Source: an uncultured Desulfobacter sp.
GTDB lineage: Bacteria > Desulfobacterota > Desulfobacteria > Desulfobacterales > Desulfobacteraceae
Direction: 5' to 3'
Assembly (NCBI RefSeq): GCF_963677125.1
Contig: NZ_OY781882.1
Coordinates: 876,501 to 940,500, forward strand
DNA length: 64,000 bases
Shown: piece by piece, positions 16,696 to 24,489 of the stretch
How positions within the stretch are numbered: the first letter of the stretch is position 1
Layout: each line of letters starts with the position of its first letter
Translations under genes and position numbers: made by a program
Notes under the pieces: model-generated
Seen by the model: the letters and a program-made list of their open reading frames with translations, nothing else
What the model was told of the DNA's origin: nothing
Databases searched by the model: none

Positions 16696-16995
16696 TTATT
16701 TCCTTTTATACAGTAAATTGGCAGACACCAAGCCGCCTATGAAAAAGGCAGCCAGGGCGATAAACCCGCTGACGGAAAGCTGAGCCAGACCGCTCATGCC
16801 GTGACCGCTGGGTCAGCCGCCTGCCAGGCGGGCACCGAACAGGGCAACTGCACCGCCAAAGAGCGCTACAAAGGCACGCTTTATCGAACTGTTTCCGAAT
16901 TGTTCCTGCCACATATCGGGAACTGCCTGCCATTTAAAATCGTTGGACAGCTTGGCCGCTGCAAAGGCGCCCAGTCCAATACCGATAACAAACAT
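16696..16995 (-). CDS. YeeE/YedE-family protein with in-frame UGA (candidate selenoprotein), N-terminus short
   Basis: Membrane protein of the YeeE/YedE (TsuA-related) sulfur-transport family. The frame reads FGARLAGG-U-PSGHGMSGLAQL, with TGA at 16815-16813 exactly where the family has a conserved Cys (GGC-x-SGH). After the UGA 38 residues follow, including a final helix, to TAA. A SECIS-like hairpin lies at the correct distance. Homology extends upstream to about 17040 (FIRPGSLPNWQL), but the first about 60 family residues are missing and no start with a ribosome-binding site is visible; the ATG at 16995 is a guess. The gene may be truncated although the Sec site is preserved. Confidence 0.72.
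16781..16796 (-). promoter_or_regulatory. Bacterial SECIS-like hairpin of the YeeE-type gene
   Basis: mRNA-strand TGAGC, loop GGTCTG, GCTCA, with the loop 22-27 bases after the UGA. Outer pairing ACGG with CCGT extends the stem. The GGUCU loop equals that of the E. coli fdhF SECIS. Confidence 0.78.
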
Positions 16996-17047
16996 CAACT
17001 GCCAGTTGGGGAGTGAACCTGGACGGATGAATTTTTTAAGGTGGGGG

Positions 17048-17206
17048 TTAGGCTTTTTTGAAATCTTCTTTTCCTGCCCCGCATACCGGGCAGACCCAGT
17101 CTTCGGGAAGATCGTCAAATGATGTACCGGGAGCGATGTTATTATCAGGGTCACCTTTTTCCGGGTCATAGACATAACCGCACAATGTACATTCATACTT
17201 TTCCAT
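17048..17206 (-). CDS. Rubredoxin
   Basis: A 52-residue electron carrier with one Fe(SCys)4 centre. The sequence begins MEKYECTLCGYVYDPEKGD and ends WVCPVCGAGKEDFKKA; the two CxxCG knuckles at about 6-10 and 39-43 are the iron ligands. Length and motifs are typical. It was missed as a separate frame because it is short. It is upstream of the YeeE-type and peroxiredoxin genes, and in anaerobes rubredoxin commonly supplies electrons to peroxide-reducing enzymes, so it may serve the selenoperoxiredoxin here. Confidence 0.97.
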   Translation of the reverse strand: MEKYECTLCGYVYDPEKGDPDNNIAPGTSFDDLPEDWVCPVCGAGKEDFKKA

Positions 17207-17218
17207 GAAATATCTTCT

Positions 17219-17401
17219 TTATCGATTTTTGTGGTTCTGTAAAGACAGGAACCACTCTGCGTCTTCACCTACAGTAAAACTGCGTTTTCCCAGACCTGTG
17301 GATGAAGATGTTCCTGCAATTTTGGCAAGATAGTTACCGCCTAAATTTATACATCGATAACATTTTTCCTGCGCTGCTCTTTGATTGTTTTTTCCATACA
17401 A
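17219..17401 (-). CDS. Possible small protein before rubredoxin
   Basis: A 60-residue frame (CYRCINLGGNYLAKIAGTSSSTGLG...) between the large membrane protein and rubredoxin. Its only start is TTG, three bases after GGAG; an ATG in another frame has better spacing but gives only 16 residues (MEKTIKEQRRKNVIDV). This conflict suggests a frameshift in a small gene, or no gene. I recognise no family. Confidence 0.3.
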   Translation of the reverse strand: MYGKNNQRAAQEKCYRCINLGGNYLAKIAGTSSSTGLGKRSFTVGEDAEWFLSLQNHKNR

Positions 17402-17482
17402 ATCTCCTTTACGATAATCTTTTCAATTATGGTTGTTGTAAATGGCACAATGACGGTTCATAGGCGTCGGAAAATCCTATTT

Positions 17483-18646
17483 TTAATCATACCTAAGCTG
17501 CTTTCGTGCAAGCCGGATCAACAACCATCCTGTAAGGCCCTGCAGAACAATCAGCCCAAAAGAAAGCACCATATATGTATACCCAAATTTAATTATTACT
17601 GCGCTTGCCGTGATCACCTTATTTAAGACAAAATGACCCATGACAACAAAGGCCACGCCCGGGCAGATCAGCGCAAGGGTTACCGGTGTGTCCTCCTCAT
17701 GGTTGAGCAAGGATTTAAAGTAATTCATCCGCTTCATGACCGACCATCCTAAGAGAAAAAAGACAATCTGAATGGAAAAAATAATGGCAAGCAAAATAAA
17801 ATCCGAGGCACCATGCCCGAGTTCCAAGGTATGAAGTCCATGGCTTAACCGCATGACTGCAATACCTGCGGTTGTTAATATCGGTATCACCACCCATAGC
17901 GTGGGCAGAGAAGATCGGGATACCCCTTGTTTGATCATGTCGTTCATGCCGATAATTAATTTGATCAAGCCTAAAAACAACGCCCCTGTGGTAAAGAAAA
18001 TTGACAGCAAATAGCTGGCCCCGATAACGACAGCGTTTTGACTCATCGCCGCAGGAGCCGCCAGCCCGACCCCCACCATTGCAAAGGCAAAACTGGGCAG
18101 CATCTGGCTAAGTGAGTTGTTGGCAGTGTGGTCGAAACTGCCGCGCTGCAGGACAAGGCTGAAAAAATCCAGATAAATCCGGCTGGCCCAAACACCTATT
18201 AGGGTGAACATAAATATGGAGACGGGAAAAAGCCATTCAATGACATGCCATAAACCCGGGATAAAAATGGCTGCAAAAATAAAGCTGACATTGATGCTCA
18301 TGGCATAGGTCAAAGGTATGGCCATAAGCTGGGTGTGGGCGTTGGTTCCGATGATTTCTTTTTGCCCTCCGCCTGTCTTGAATATCCGGTATTGAGTAAA
18401 ATTTAAAAACAGCCATCTGAAATGCAGCCAGGCAAAAAAAAGGATACCAGCAAGACCGATAAGAACCATACCTTTGCCTGCGGCACCTGCTGTTTGTACA
18501 TAGGAGATCCAGTCTTCGTAAACGGGAATCGGCTGGGCCGGATGGGGAATCCAGAATAAAAAATACATAAAAAACGTAACGGCCATTCCCCCTGCGCCCA
18601 ACGATGCCAAAAAGTGTAATGCAGACCAGTTATTTATACGTTTCAA
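17483..18646 (-). CDS. Polytopic membrane protein, TsoY-like
   Basis: A 387-residue inner-membrane protein with about ten helices. From memory it matches the group annotated as TsoY family (seleno)protein, which co-occurs with YeeE-type and rubredoxin genes; this could not be verified here. There is no in-frame TGA in this copy. A Cys in LALICPGVAFVVMGHF near residue 335 is the likely counterpart of a redox residue. The start is TTG (MKRINNWSALHFLASLGAG) with AGGAG seven bases upstream. It probably heads the selenium/sulfur cluster and may pass electrons or sulfur compounds across the membrane; function unknown. Confidence 0.75.
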   Translation of the reverse strand: MKRINNWSALHFLASLGAGGMAVTFFMYFLFWIPHPAQPIPVYEDWISYVQTAGAAGKGMVLIGLAGILFFAWLHFRWLFLNFTQYRIFKTGGGQKEIIGTNAHTQLMAIPLTYAMSINVSFIFAAIFIPGLWHVIEWLFPVSIFMFTLIGVWASRIYLDFFSLVLQRGSFDHTANNSLSQMLPSFAFAMVGVGLAAPAAMSQNAVVIGASYLLSIFFTTGALFLGLIKLIIGMNDMIKQGVSRSSLPTLWVVIPILTTAGIAVMRLSHGLHTLELGHGASDFILLAIIFSIQIVFFLLGWSVMKRMNYFKSLLNHEEDTPVTLALICPGVAFVVMGHFVLNKVITASAVIIKFGYTYMVLSFGLIVLQGLTGWLLIRLARKQLRYD

Positions 18647-18661
18647 GCTCGACTCCTTGTT

Positions 18662-18805
18662 TTAATTTTGTGCATAAAATACATTTTCCTTCTTTTTTGA
18701 ATGAAGAGCCAAATTTAACAGTGGCGTGATCATGGAAAAACTAAATGCAGTTACTATCAAAATATAGGCCAAAGCGATCCTGCGCCCGAAAAATTCAAGG
18801 CACAT
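18662..18805 (-). pseudogene. C-terminal fragment of a membrane permease
   Basis: A 47-residue frame, EFFGRRIALAYILIVTAFSF... ending ENVFYAQN, directly upstream of the TsoY-like gene and 15 bases from its start. It reads like the last helix and tail of a permease (YraQ/DUF318 type possible). No continuation is seen upstream, so it is taken as a truncated leftover. Confidence 0.35.
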
Positions 18806-19369
18806 TGTTTCAGAAAGGATAGAGGATACTAACCTCAAGATATTTCAGGCAAAGTCCTAAAACAAAAATGGCGAAAATTAAGGATTGGAAAAAGCTAATT
18901 TGATTCTCGAAATTGCACTAAAAAGTCGCATTTACGCCTACTTTTTTTATTTTTAATAACTCGCATATTCTATAAAATATAGAAGTGATTTTAAGGTCAT
19001 CAATTGGTATAAGCCCACATTTTCAATCTGAATTTAGATACCGTATCTTGTAGGCTGGTTCAAATTTTCAGGTTACATTTCAATATTTTCACAACCAAAG
19101 CATAAAATAATTCTGCCCACAAAAAATTTGTGGGCAGCGCTATAAACAATAAAAACGATACATTAAAAGCAATCCTTCCCATTCTGGAGAAAGTGGTTCC
19201 TGCCATGGATAGGGTGCTTTCGGCCTTGCCCACGTCAATTGCCGGCCCCCGGGTTTTCCACATGCTTCCGGCCGGTGACTGATCAGAATGTTATTCCCGA
19301 CCATCCGTTTGGTTGGGTCCCAGCCCGCAGGATCGGCGTCCTACGCTGGAATATAATGAAATGGAGAAT
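18806..19369. other. Long intergenic stretch
   Basis: AT-rich and largely featureless. A 67-residue minus-strand frame at 19060-19263 (MWKTRGPAIDVGKAESTLSM, then a hydrophobic segment) could be a permease remnant, but it has no supporting signal. Nothing else is recognised. Confidence 0.3.
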
Positions 19370-19425
19370 CAGGCAATTATTGCATACGAACAGACATTTA
19401 CACCCCACAGGCAAACCCTTAATAT
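19370..19425 (+). promoter_or_regulatory. AraC/YqhC-type operator and -10 element before the alcohol dehydrogenase
   Basis: CAGGCAATTATT (19370-19381), then ACGAACAG to 19393, matches two other sites in the window. A -10-like TAATAT (19420-19425) lies exactly 24 bases after CAGAC, the same spacing as at the other two sites. A class II activator arrangement is inferred. Confidence 0.8.
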
Positions 19426-19479
19426 GTGAACATTCACGCTTCAGAGGTGTAACGATAAAAAATAAAAAAGGAGCTTGTT

Positions 19480-20646
19480 ATGTTACTGGATTTTACCTTC
19501 TACAATCCAACAAAAATCTATTTTGGAAAAGATTCTCTTGGAAACCTTAAGGATGAGTTAGTCAATTATGGAGATAACGTTCTCCTGGTCTATGGTAAAA
19601 ATGCCATCAAACGAATCGGCCTTTACGATCAGGTCATCTCCATCCTGAAAGATGCAGGAAAAAAGGTGGTGGAATTATCCGGCGTCATGCCCAATCCGAC
19701 CTATTCAAAACTCATGGAGGGTACCGGCCTTGTACGTGATAATAATGTCAGCCTTATATTGGCCGTTGGCGGCGGCTCTGTGATTGACCTGGCAAAGGGC
19801 ATCTCTGTTTCTGCGTACTGTGATGAAGATCCGTTTCAAAAATATTGGGTGAAGTTTGAAAATGTTGCCAACAAGACTGTTCCGGTTGCCTCCATATTGA
19901 CCATGGTGGGTACCGGTTCTGAGATGAACGGCGGGTCCGTCGTTACCCACGAGGATACGAAAATTAAATCCGGCAGGGTTTTTCCACCTGAGTTTTATCC
20001 CAAATTTTCTATACTTAACCCGGAATATACCTTTTCAGTATCGCAATACCAGATGGTCAGCGGTGTGTTTGATACCATGTCCCACCTGATGGAACAGTAT
20101 TTTTCAGGTGATGACAATAATACAACGGATTATATCATCGAAGGCTTGCTGAAAGCATCCATTGATAATCTGCGGGCTGCCCTGAATAATCCTGAGGATT
20201 ATGAGTCAAGAAGCAATCTTATGTGGAATGCGACCCTTGCGCTCAATACCGTTACCGGTGTTTCAAAGGCCCAGGACTGGGAAGTCCACATGATTGAACA
20301 CCAACTGGGCGCCTACACCGACTGTGCCCATGGCATGGGGCTTGCCGCGATTTCGTTGCCCTATTATCGTCATATCTATTCATACGGCCTTGATAAATTT
20401 GTCAGGTTTGCCGTTGAAATATGGGGCGTTTCCCCTGAAGGCAAAACAAAAGATGCCTTGGCCCTGGAAGGTCTGGATGCTCTAGAGAACTTTACAAAAG
20501 AGTGCGGCATCGTCACTTCTCTGGAAGAACTTGGCGCTACTAGAGAAATGTTGCCTAAGATTGCTGAATCATCCGTCATTCTTGGCGGCGGATATAAAAA
20601 ACTGACCACCAGCGACATTTTAAAGATTTTGGAAGCCTGCTTTTAG
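19480..20646 (+). CDS. Iron-containing alcohol dehydrogenase, YqhD/BdhA-like
   Basis: NAD(P)H-dependent aldehyde reductase of family III alcohol dehydrogenases, 388 aa. N-terminal FTFYNPTKIYFGKDSLGNL and the nucleotide-binding AVGGGSVIDLAKGI near 98-111 are family hallmarks; metal ligands lie in GVFDTMSHLMEQY (near 190-203) and MIEHQLGAYTDCAHGMGLA (near 271-289). It is closest in pattern to E. coli YqhD and clostridial butanol dehydrogenases, which detoxify short aldehydes. AAGGAG precedes the ATG. The shared operator places it under the AraC_N-type regulator at 35.5 kb, as YqhC controls yqhD in E. coli. Confidence 0.95.
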   Translation: MLLDFTFYNPTKIYFGKDSLGNLKDELVNYGDNVLLVYGKNAIKRIGLYDQVISILKDAGKKVVELSGVMPNPTYSKLMEGTGLVRDNNVSLILAVGGGSVIDLAKGISVSAYCDEDPFQKYWVKFENVANKTVPVASILTMVGTGSEMNGGSVVTHEDTKIKSGRVFPPEFYPKFSILNPEYTFSVSQYQMVSGVFDTMSHLMEQYFSGDDNNTTDYIIEGLLKASIDNLRAALNNPEDYESRSNLMWNATLALNTVTGVSKAQDWEVHMIEHQLGAYTDCAHGMGLAAISLPYYRHIYSYGLDKFVRFAVEIWGVSPEGKTKDALALEGLDALENFTKECGIVTSLEELGATREMLPKIAESSVILGGGYKKLTTSDILKILEACF

Positions 20647-20677
20647 TTTAAGCGTATAGAAATTCCCATTTTTACAA

Positions 20678-20708
20678 CAAAAGGGGAGCCGTCGGGCTCC
20701 TCTTTTGT
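20678..20708 (+). terminator. Terminator after alcohol dehydrogenase
   Basis: GGAGCC and GGCTCC with loop GTCG, extended by AAAAG against CTTTT and followed by TTTTGTTT. Confidence 0.85.
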
Positions 20709-20789
20709 TTGGAAATCAATTTTTTGTATTGCCTTCGACAGCCTGTCGAGAAAATCACTGATAACTTAATGAAACAATGAGGTATGGTT

Positions 20790-21554
20790 ATGGATGTTAC
20801 GTATAATTATGAAAACAAAACAGCAATCGTTACGGGTGCTGCAAGCGGAATGGGGCTGGCAACCGCCAAGGCGTTCTGCGAGTCCGGTGCGGCCGTGATG
20901 ATGGCGGACTATAATGTCGACCTGTTGAAGCAAGAGGCCGACAAATTGAAGAATAAAGGATTTAACGTCTCCTGGATTAAATGTGATGTGAGCATCGAAC
21001 AAGATGTAGAACAGCTTGTCCAAAAGACAGTGGAAACATTTGCTAAACTTGATTTTGCCTTTAACAATGCAGGGGTTATGGCCCAGGTGGCAAACACCGG
21101 AGAGACAAAGACGGAAGACTGGGAACGCGTCATCGGAATCAATCTGCGCGGTGTATGGGATTGCATGCGCCATGAAATCAAGCAGATGGAAAAACAGGGG
21201 CACGGGGTGATTGTCAATACCGCATCAACAGGCGCGATAACCGGACAACCCGGCGTATCTCCCTATATTGCAACCAAACACGGCGTGCTTGGCTTGACCA
21301 GAACAGCCGCTATTGAATATGTCACCAAAAACATAAGAATCAATGCGGTGAACCCCGGCCTTATTGATACCCAGATTGCCCAGGATGTTGTTGCAGGCGA
21401 TCCCGTGGCATATAAGCAGCTTGAAGGCACGGTTCCCATGGGAAGAGCCGGGCGGCCGGATGAAATCGCTTCGGTTGTTTTGTGGATGTGCAGTGAAGGG
21501 GCAAGCTACCTGGTTGGTCAAGGAATTACCGTTGACGGCGGAAAGACCGTTTAA
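20790..21554 (+). CDS. Short-chain dehydrogenase/reductase (SDR)
   Basis: Classical SDR oxidoreductase, 254 aa. The cofactor motif TGAASGMGLA is near residue 16, NNAGVMA near 91, the catalytic Ser in NTASTGAITG near 143 and the YIATKHG motif near 157. C-terminal SYLVGQGITVDGG is typical. An acidic residue after beta-2 (MMADYN) favours NAD(H). The substrate is unknown. I chose the ATG with GAGG seven bases before it; another ATG six bases earlier is too close. It follows the alcohol dehydrogenase but is separated by a terminator, and carries its own strong terminator. Confidence 0.93.
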   Translation: MDVTYNYENKTAIVTGAASGMGLATAKAFCESGAAVMMADYNVDLLKQEADKLKNKGFNVSWIKCDVSIEQDVEQLVQKTVETFAKLDFAFNNAGVMAQVANTGETKTEDWERVIGINLRGVWDCMRHEIKQMEKQGHGVIVNTASTGAITGQPGVSPYIATKHGVLGLTRTAAIEYVTKNIRINAVNPGLIDTQIAQDVVAGDPVAYKQLEGTVPMGRAGRPDEIASVVLWMCSEGASYLVGQGITVDGGKTV

Positions 21555-21635
21555 ATTTAAATCAAACAAAACATGCAGCATTCAGGGGGTATGAGTACAC
21601 GAAATGACGCGTGTTCATATATACCCTGTTACGAC

Positions 21636-21667
21636 AAAGGCCCAATAGTCTAAACTATTGGGCCTTT
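21636..21667. terminator. Strong bidirectional terminator
   Basis: AAAGGCCCAATAGT (21636-21649) and ACTATTGGGCCTTT (21654-21667) form a perfect 14-bp stem with a 4-base loop between the convergent SDR and cupin genes. Confidence 0.92.
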
Positions 21668-21733
21668 GCTTCGCTTAATCATCCATTAAGCAGGAGATCT
21701 TCTTGAGATCCCCTTGGGGAAGTCTGCCGAATT

Positions 21734-22228
21734 TTATTTTCCCAGATACTGGTCGTCGGTGACTTTTTCTTTCCAGATGACATTTTCGCCGTCAAGGATA
21801 CCGGTCAGGACCAGGTGGGTCATGGGAGCCTCGGGGGATGCGCCATGCCAGTGATCAATGTCCGGCGGACACCAGACGGAGTCTCCCGCCTTGATTTCAA
21901 TGATTTTTCCGTCCCGGGTTCCGGTCAGGCCGACGCCTGAGGTGACGACCATGTGCTGTCCTGCGGGATGAAGGTGCCATGCGGTTCTGGCGCCGGGCTG
22001 GAATGTGACATAAGCCCCGGAATAGTGAGCGGTTTCATTGGAGGGGAATAGTAAATCGACCTGAACGTCTCCGGTAAACAAATTTTCCGGCCCTTTAAAA
22101 GACTTCTGGGTCCCGGCTTGATATACTATTTGTGCTTCAGTACCATTTTCCGGTGTTTTTTCAGATTCGGCGTACGAAAGAGATGCGAAAAGTATCAAAA
22201 GGGTTAATGACAGTATGAATTTTTTCAT
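21734..22228 (-). CDS. Exported cupin protein
   Basis: A 164-residue single-domain cupin with a signal peptide (MKKFILSLTLLILFASLSYAE). Metal-binding cupin motif 1 is PGARTAWHLHPAGQHMVV near 101-118 and motif 2 CPPDIDHWHGASP near 137-149, with histidines suited to Fe/Mn/Zn. Such cupins are commonly paired with carboxymuconolactone-decarboxylase-like proteins; function unknown. GGAGT seven bases before the ATG sets the start. The frame is open upstream and merges with an SDR fragment, but that fusion is incidental. It is strongly similar to the cupin at 30.85-31.3 kb (both have FQPGARTAWH and SGVGxTGTRDGKI). Confidence 0.93.
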   Translation of the reverse strand: MKKFILSLTLLILFASLSYAESEKTPENGTEAQIVYQAGTQKSFKGPENLFTGDVQVDLLFPSNETAHYSGAYVTFQPGARTAWHLHPAGQHMVVTSGVGLTGTRDGKIIEIKAGDSVWCPPDIDHWHGASPEAPMTHLVLTGILDGENVIWKEKVTDDQYLGK

Positions 22229-22402
22229 GATTTTACTCCTTTTTCTCATTTTATTGACAACCTTATCCAGCTTGTCCTTTCCCCGGGCTGTAAGCACAAC
22301 ATTGGCGCCTTCATCTGCAAAAAGATGGGCGACAGCATGGCCGATGCCATAGCTTGCGCCGGTTACAATTGCCGTTTGACCTGATAACATTTGTTTCTGC
22401 AT
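22229..22402 (-). pseudogene. SDR fragment (first about 52 residues)
   Basis: MQKQMLSGQTAIVTGASYGIG, then AVAHLFADEGANVVLTARG and DKLDKVVNKM: an intact SDR start with the cofactor glycine motif and its own GGAGT ribosome-binding site. It is cut after about 52 residues, where the frame runs into the signal peptide of the cupin gene. The remaining about 200 codons are deleted. It keeps the regulated promoter region upstream. Confidence 0.85.
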
Positions 22403-22419
22403 GTATTTACTCCACAATT

Positions 22420-22465
22420 TTTTAGTATAGCAGGTCTTGGTATCCAGGGAGATGTTCCCATCCAT
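22420..22465 (-). other. Conserved leader mini-ORF in regulated promoter
   Basis: MDGNISLDTKT begins 55 bases from the operator. A similar peptide start, MDRIIPVDTET, occurs at the same position in the 35.2-kb promoter. The surrounding DNA is also conserved, so this may be a leader peptide or only a duplicated promoter. Confidence 0.4.
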
Positions 22466-22487
22466 ACCTGCTTTGAATTTATTATTA

Positions 22488-22543
22488 AGGATACATCAGT
22501 CTGTGCCGGCACAGATAGCCTGATCGTTTTTAATCCTTGCCCG
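22488..22543 (-). promoter_or_regulatory. AraC/YqhC-type operator and -10 before SDR fragment and cupin
   Basis: On the minus strand CGGGCAAGGATT through ACGATCAGGC (operator 22518-22543) is followed after 24 bases by TATCCT (22493-22488). It matches the sites at 19.37 and 35.27 kb in sequence and spacing. Confidence 0.85.
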
Positions 22544-22659
22544 TTTGTCCAAAACCGTAAGTGTATTATTGAATCCGGGAGAAACAGATTCTATTACAAG
22601 GCCTTTATTCGTAAATGGCAACAGTGATCTCTTCTGCATTTCTTTGTTGTTTTTGGGAG

Positions 22660-23799
22660 TCAATCGGCAGAAAATTCATTATTAAGGAAAGTAAGAATAC
22701 TTTCCTTGGAGGGGGGACACCCCTGCAGTGATCTATTGCCTTTTAAAACGGTACAAACTCCGATACCTCTCTGGTTTGAAGAGAGGTGCCTGCCTTTGAA
22801 CGCCTGACCAATACAAAGAGAGGAGAAAATCTGTGTTTTTAAATTCGGATTGTTTTCCCGGATATTTCTTAGCGCAGATGAAAGATTTCCAAAGCAGGAG
22901 GAGCAAGCGGATCTCTGGTCCACAATTGAGTTAATCCACTGTTTTATCTCTTCTTGGTCATGTCTGCTGAAAATGTTTTCTATGGTTGTATTATCGAGAT
23001 TTTCAATGTCGCTGTCAGACGTATGGCCGTCACCGATGCCGAGTTTGTCTGCCAAGCATAGATATTCAACCTCTTCATCGGAAAAACCTAAGAGACGACA
23101 GGCATAGCTGTCCATGGCAACCGGATCTTTGGCAAGGAGCAGAAGATCCAGTTTTTGCGGTTTACCTCCTTCTTCCCAGTAAGGATCCGGATTTAAACCG
23201 TCGGCAAGGGCAAACGCCGGTTTTATACAGGTGTTGAGATAGGCAACAGGTTTGTGAATACCAAGGGTGTGATAGCGTCTTTTTTCTGTGTTGGGAATAC
23301 ATCCCTTCAGGTTTTTCAGGGCACAGGTCATTCGTGTCTGACCATGTCCCTTTACCAAAGGAAGGTTGATAAGACTTCCGCCATCAGCTTCAAGGCCTGC
23401 AATAGTGGCACATATTTTAATTTCTCCCATGGTTGTTTTTCTGATAACCGAACCGTCTTTTTGCAGATCAATCAAGGGAATATTGAATTTTTGCGCAAGT
23501 GATGTATAGCCGCATACATCAAACGCCTTGGGTGTTGAAAAGCCTACCCCTGAACCCTCTGCTATGATGATGTTTGAAAAATTATGATCGGCAAGCCATT
23601 CGATAAGCCCTTCGGCAATGTCCGGCGTCGTTGTTGCGCCTGCCGATGCCGGTTTATTGACTACCAGGTTGGGTTTTAAAAGCACCGGGGCATCTTTTTG
23701 ACCAAGCCAGTCCCATGCCGCTGCCTTTTCAAGGAGTAAGGCCACATCATCTTTCAGCTTCGTTCTGTCTTTATTGCTTTTAACCCAAACAGTGCTCAT
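22660..23799 (-). CDS. DUF362-domain protein
   Basis: A 379-residue cytoplasmic protein of the DUF362 family. Visible hallmarks are VLLKPNLVVNKPA near 40, IIIAEGSGVGFSTPKAF near 77-93, LINLPLVKGHGQTRMTCALKNLKGCIP near 145-170 and KDPVAMDSYACRLLG near 228. The C-terminal part holds several cysteines (SACSSCFGN, SLCIG, CTVLKG) in place of the ferredoxin domain seen in many members. The biochemical role of the family is not established. The gene follows the amino-acid ABC transporter by 22 bases in the same direction, so is probably the last gene of that unit. Confidence 0.88.
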   Translation of the reverse strand: MSTVWVKSNKDRTKLKDDVALLLEKAAAWDWLGQKDAPVLLKPNLVVNKPASAGATTTPDIAEGLIEWLADHNFSNIIIAEGSGVGFSTPKAFDVCGYTSLAQKFNIPLIDLQKDGSVIRKTTMGEIKICATIAGLEADGGSLINLPLVKGHGQTRMTCALKNLKGCIPNTEKRRYHTLGIHKPVAYLNTCIKPAFALADGLNPDPYWEEGGKPQKLDLLLLAKDPVAMDSYACRLLGFSDEEVEYLCLADKLGIGDGHTSDSDIENLDNTTIENIFSRHDQEEIKQWINSIVDQRSACSSCFGNLSSALRNIRENNPNLKTQIFSSLCIGQAFKGRHLSSNQRGIGVCTVLKGNRSLQGCPPSKESILTFLNNEFSAD

Positions 23800-23821
23800 C
23801 AATTAGACCTCTCAAATATGG

Positions 23822-24487
23822 TTACGATTTCATCTCCAAATATTTTTCAATACATATCGCGAAAAAGACCAGGCATAGGTAGATGCATGCGGCGACCAGA
23901 AAAATTTCAACCGGTTTGTATGTTTTTGCCACCAGATTTCTGGCCGTACCGGTGATTTCCATTAAGGTAACGGTGCTTGCAAGGGCGCTGTCCTTAATGG
24001 TGTACACGACTTCGTTGCCGTAGGCGGGCAGGCCGATGCGAATCGCCTGGGGAAGCGTAATGCGGCGGAAGAGAGTGGCCCGTGACATGCCCATGGCACG
24101 TCCAGCATCAATCTGCCCGGAAGGCACAGCCTGGATGGCCCCCCTGAACACCTCTCCAATGTAGCCGCCACCGTTAATGACAAAGGCAATGGTAACGCAC
24201 CAGAGGGGATCTTTCAGCACAGGCCAGAAAAGGCTGTCGCGTACCCATTGAAACTGGGACAGTCCGTAATAGATAAGGAAAATTTGAACCAGCAGGGGTG
24301 TTCCCCGGACCACGAAGATATAGGCCTGTGCCGTCCGGCCGAGCAGCGAGTGCCCGGAGACCCGGCACAGGGCCACAAACACAGCGAATACGGTTCCAAT
24401 GCTCAGCCCCAGTGCGATGAGCAATAGACTGAGCCCTGCGGCATGAACAAGCTGGGGCAGTGCGTATACAATCAGGTCAAAATCCAT
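23822..24487 (-). CDS. Polar amino-acid ABC transporter permease 2 (HisM-like)
   Basis: Inner-membrane permease of the His/Glu/Gln/Arg/opine family, 221 aa. It has about five helices and the EAA loop QAVPSGQIDAGRAMGMSRATLFRRITLPQAI around residues 130-160. I placed the start at MDFDLIVYALPQL, three bases after the upstream permease stop; the longer frame overlaps that gene. It pairs with the next-upstream permease to form the translocation channel. Confidence 0.94.
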   Translation of the reverse strand: MDFDLIVYALPQLVHAAGLSLLLIALGLSIGTVFAVFVALCRVSGHSLLGRTAQAYIFVVRGTPLLVQIFLIYYGLSQFQWVRDSLFWPVLKDPLWCVTIAFVINGGGYIGEVFRGAIQAVPSGQIDAGRAMGMSRATLFRRITLPQAIRIGLPAYGNEVVYTIKDSALASTVTLMEITGTARNLVAKTYKPVEIFLVAACIYLCLVFFAICIEKYLEMKS

Positions 24488-24489
24488 GT

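Noticed and set aside
17483..18646. Hidden selenocysteine in the TsoY-like gene
   Set aside because: The gene ends with TAA and no in-frame TGA precedes it; the likely redox position is Cys.
18806..19479. Possible non-coding RNA or riboswitch in the long gap before the dehydrogenase
   Set aside because: No stable fold or known riboswitch motif could be recognised by eye apart from the operator and promoter.
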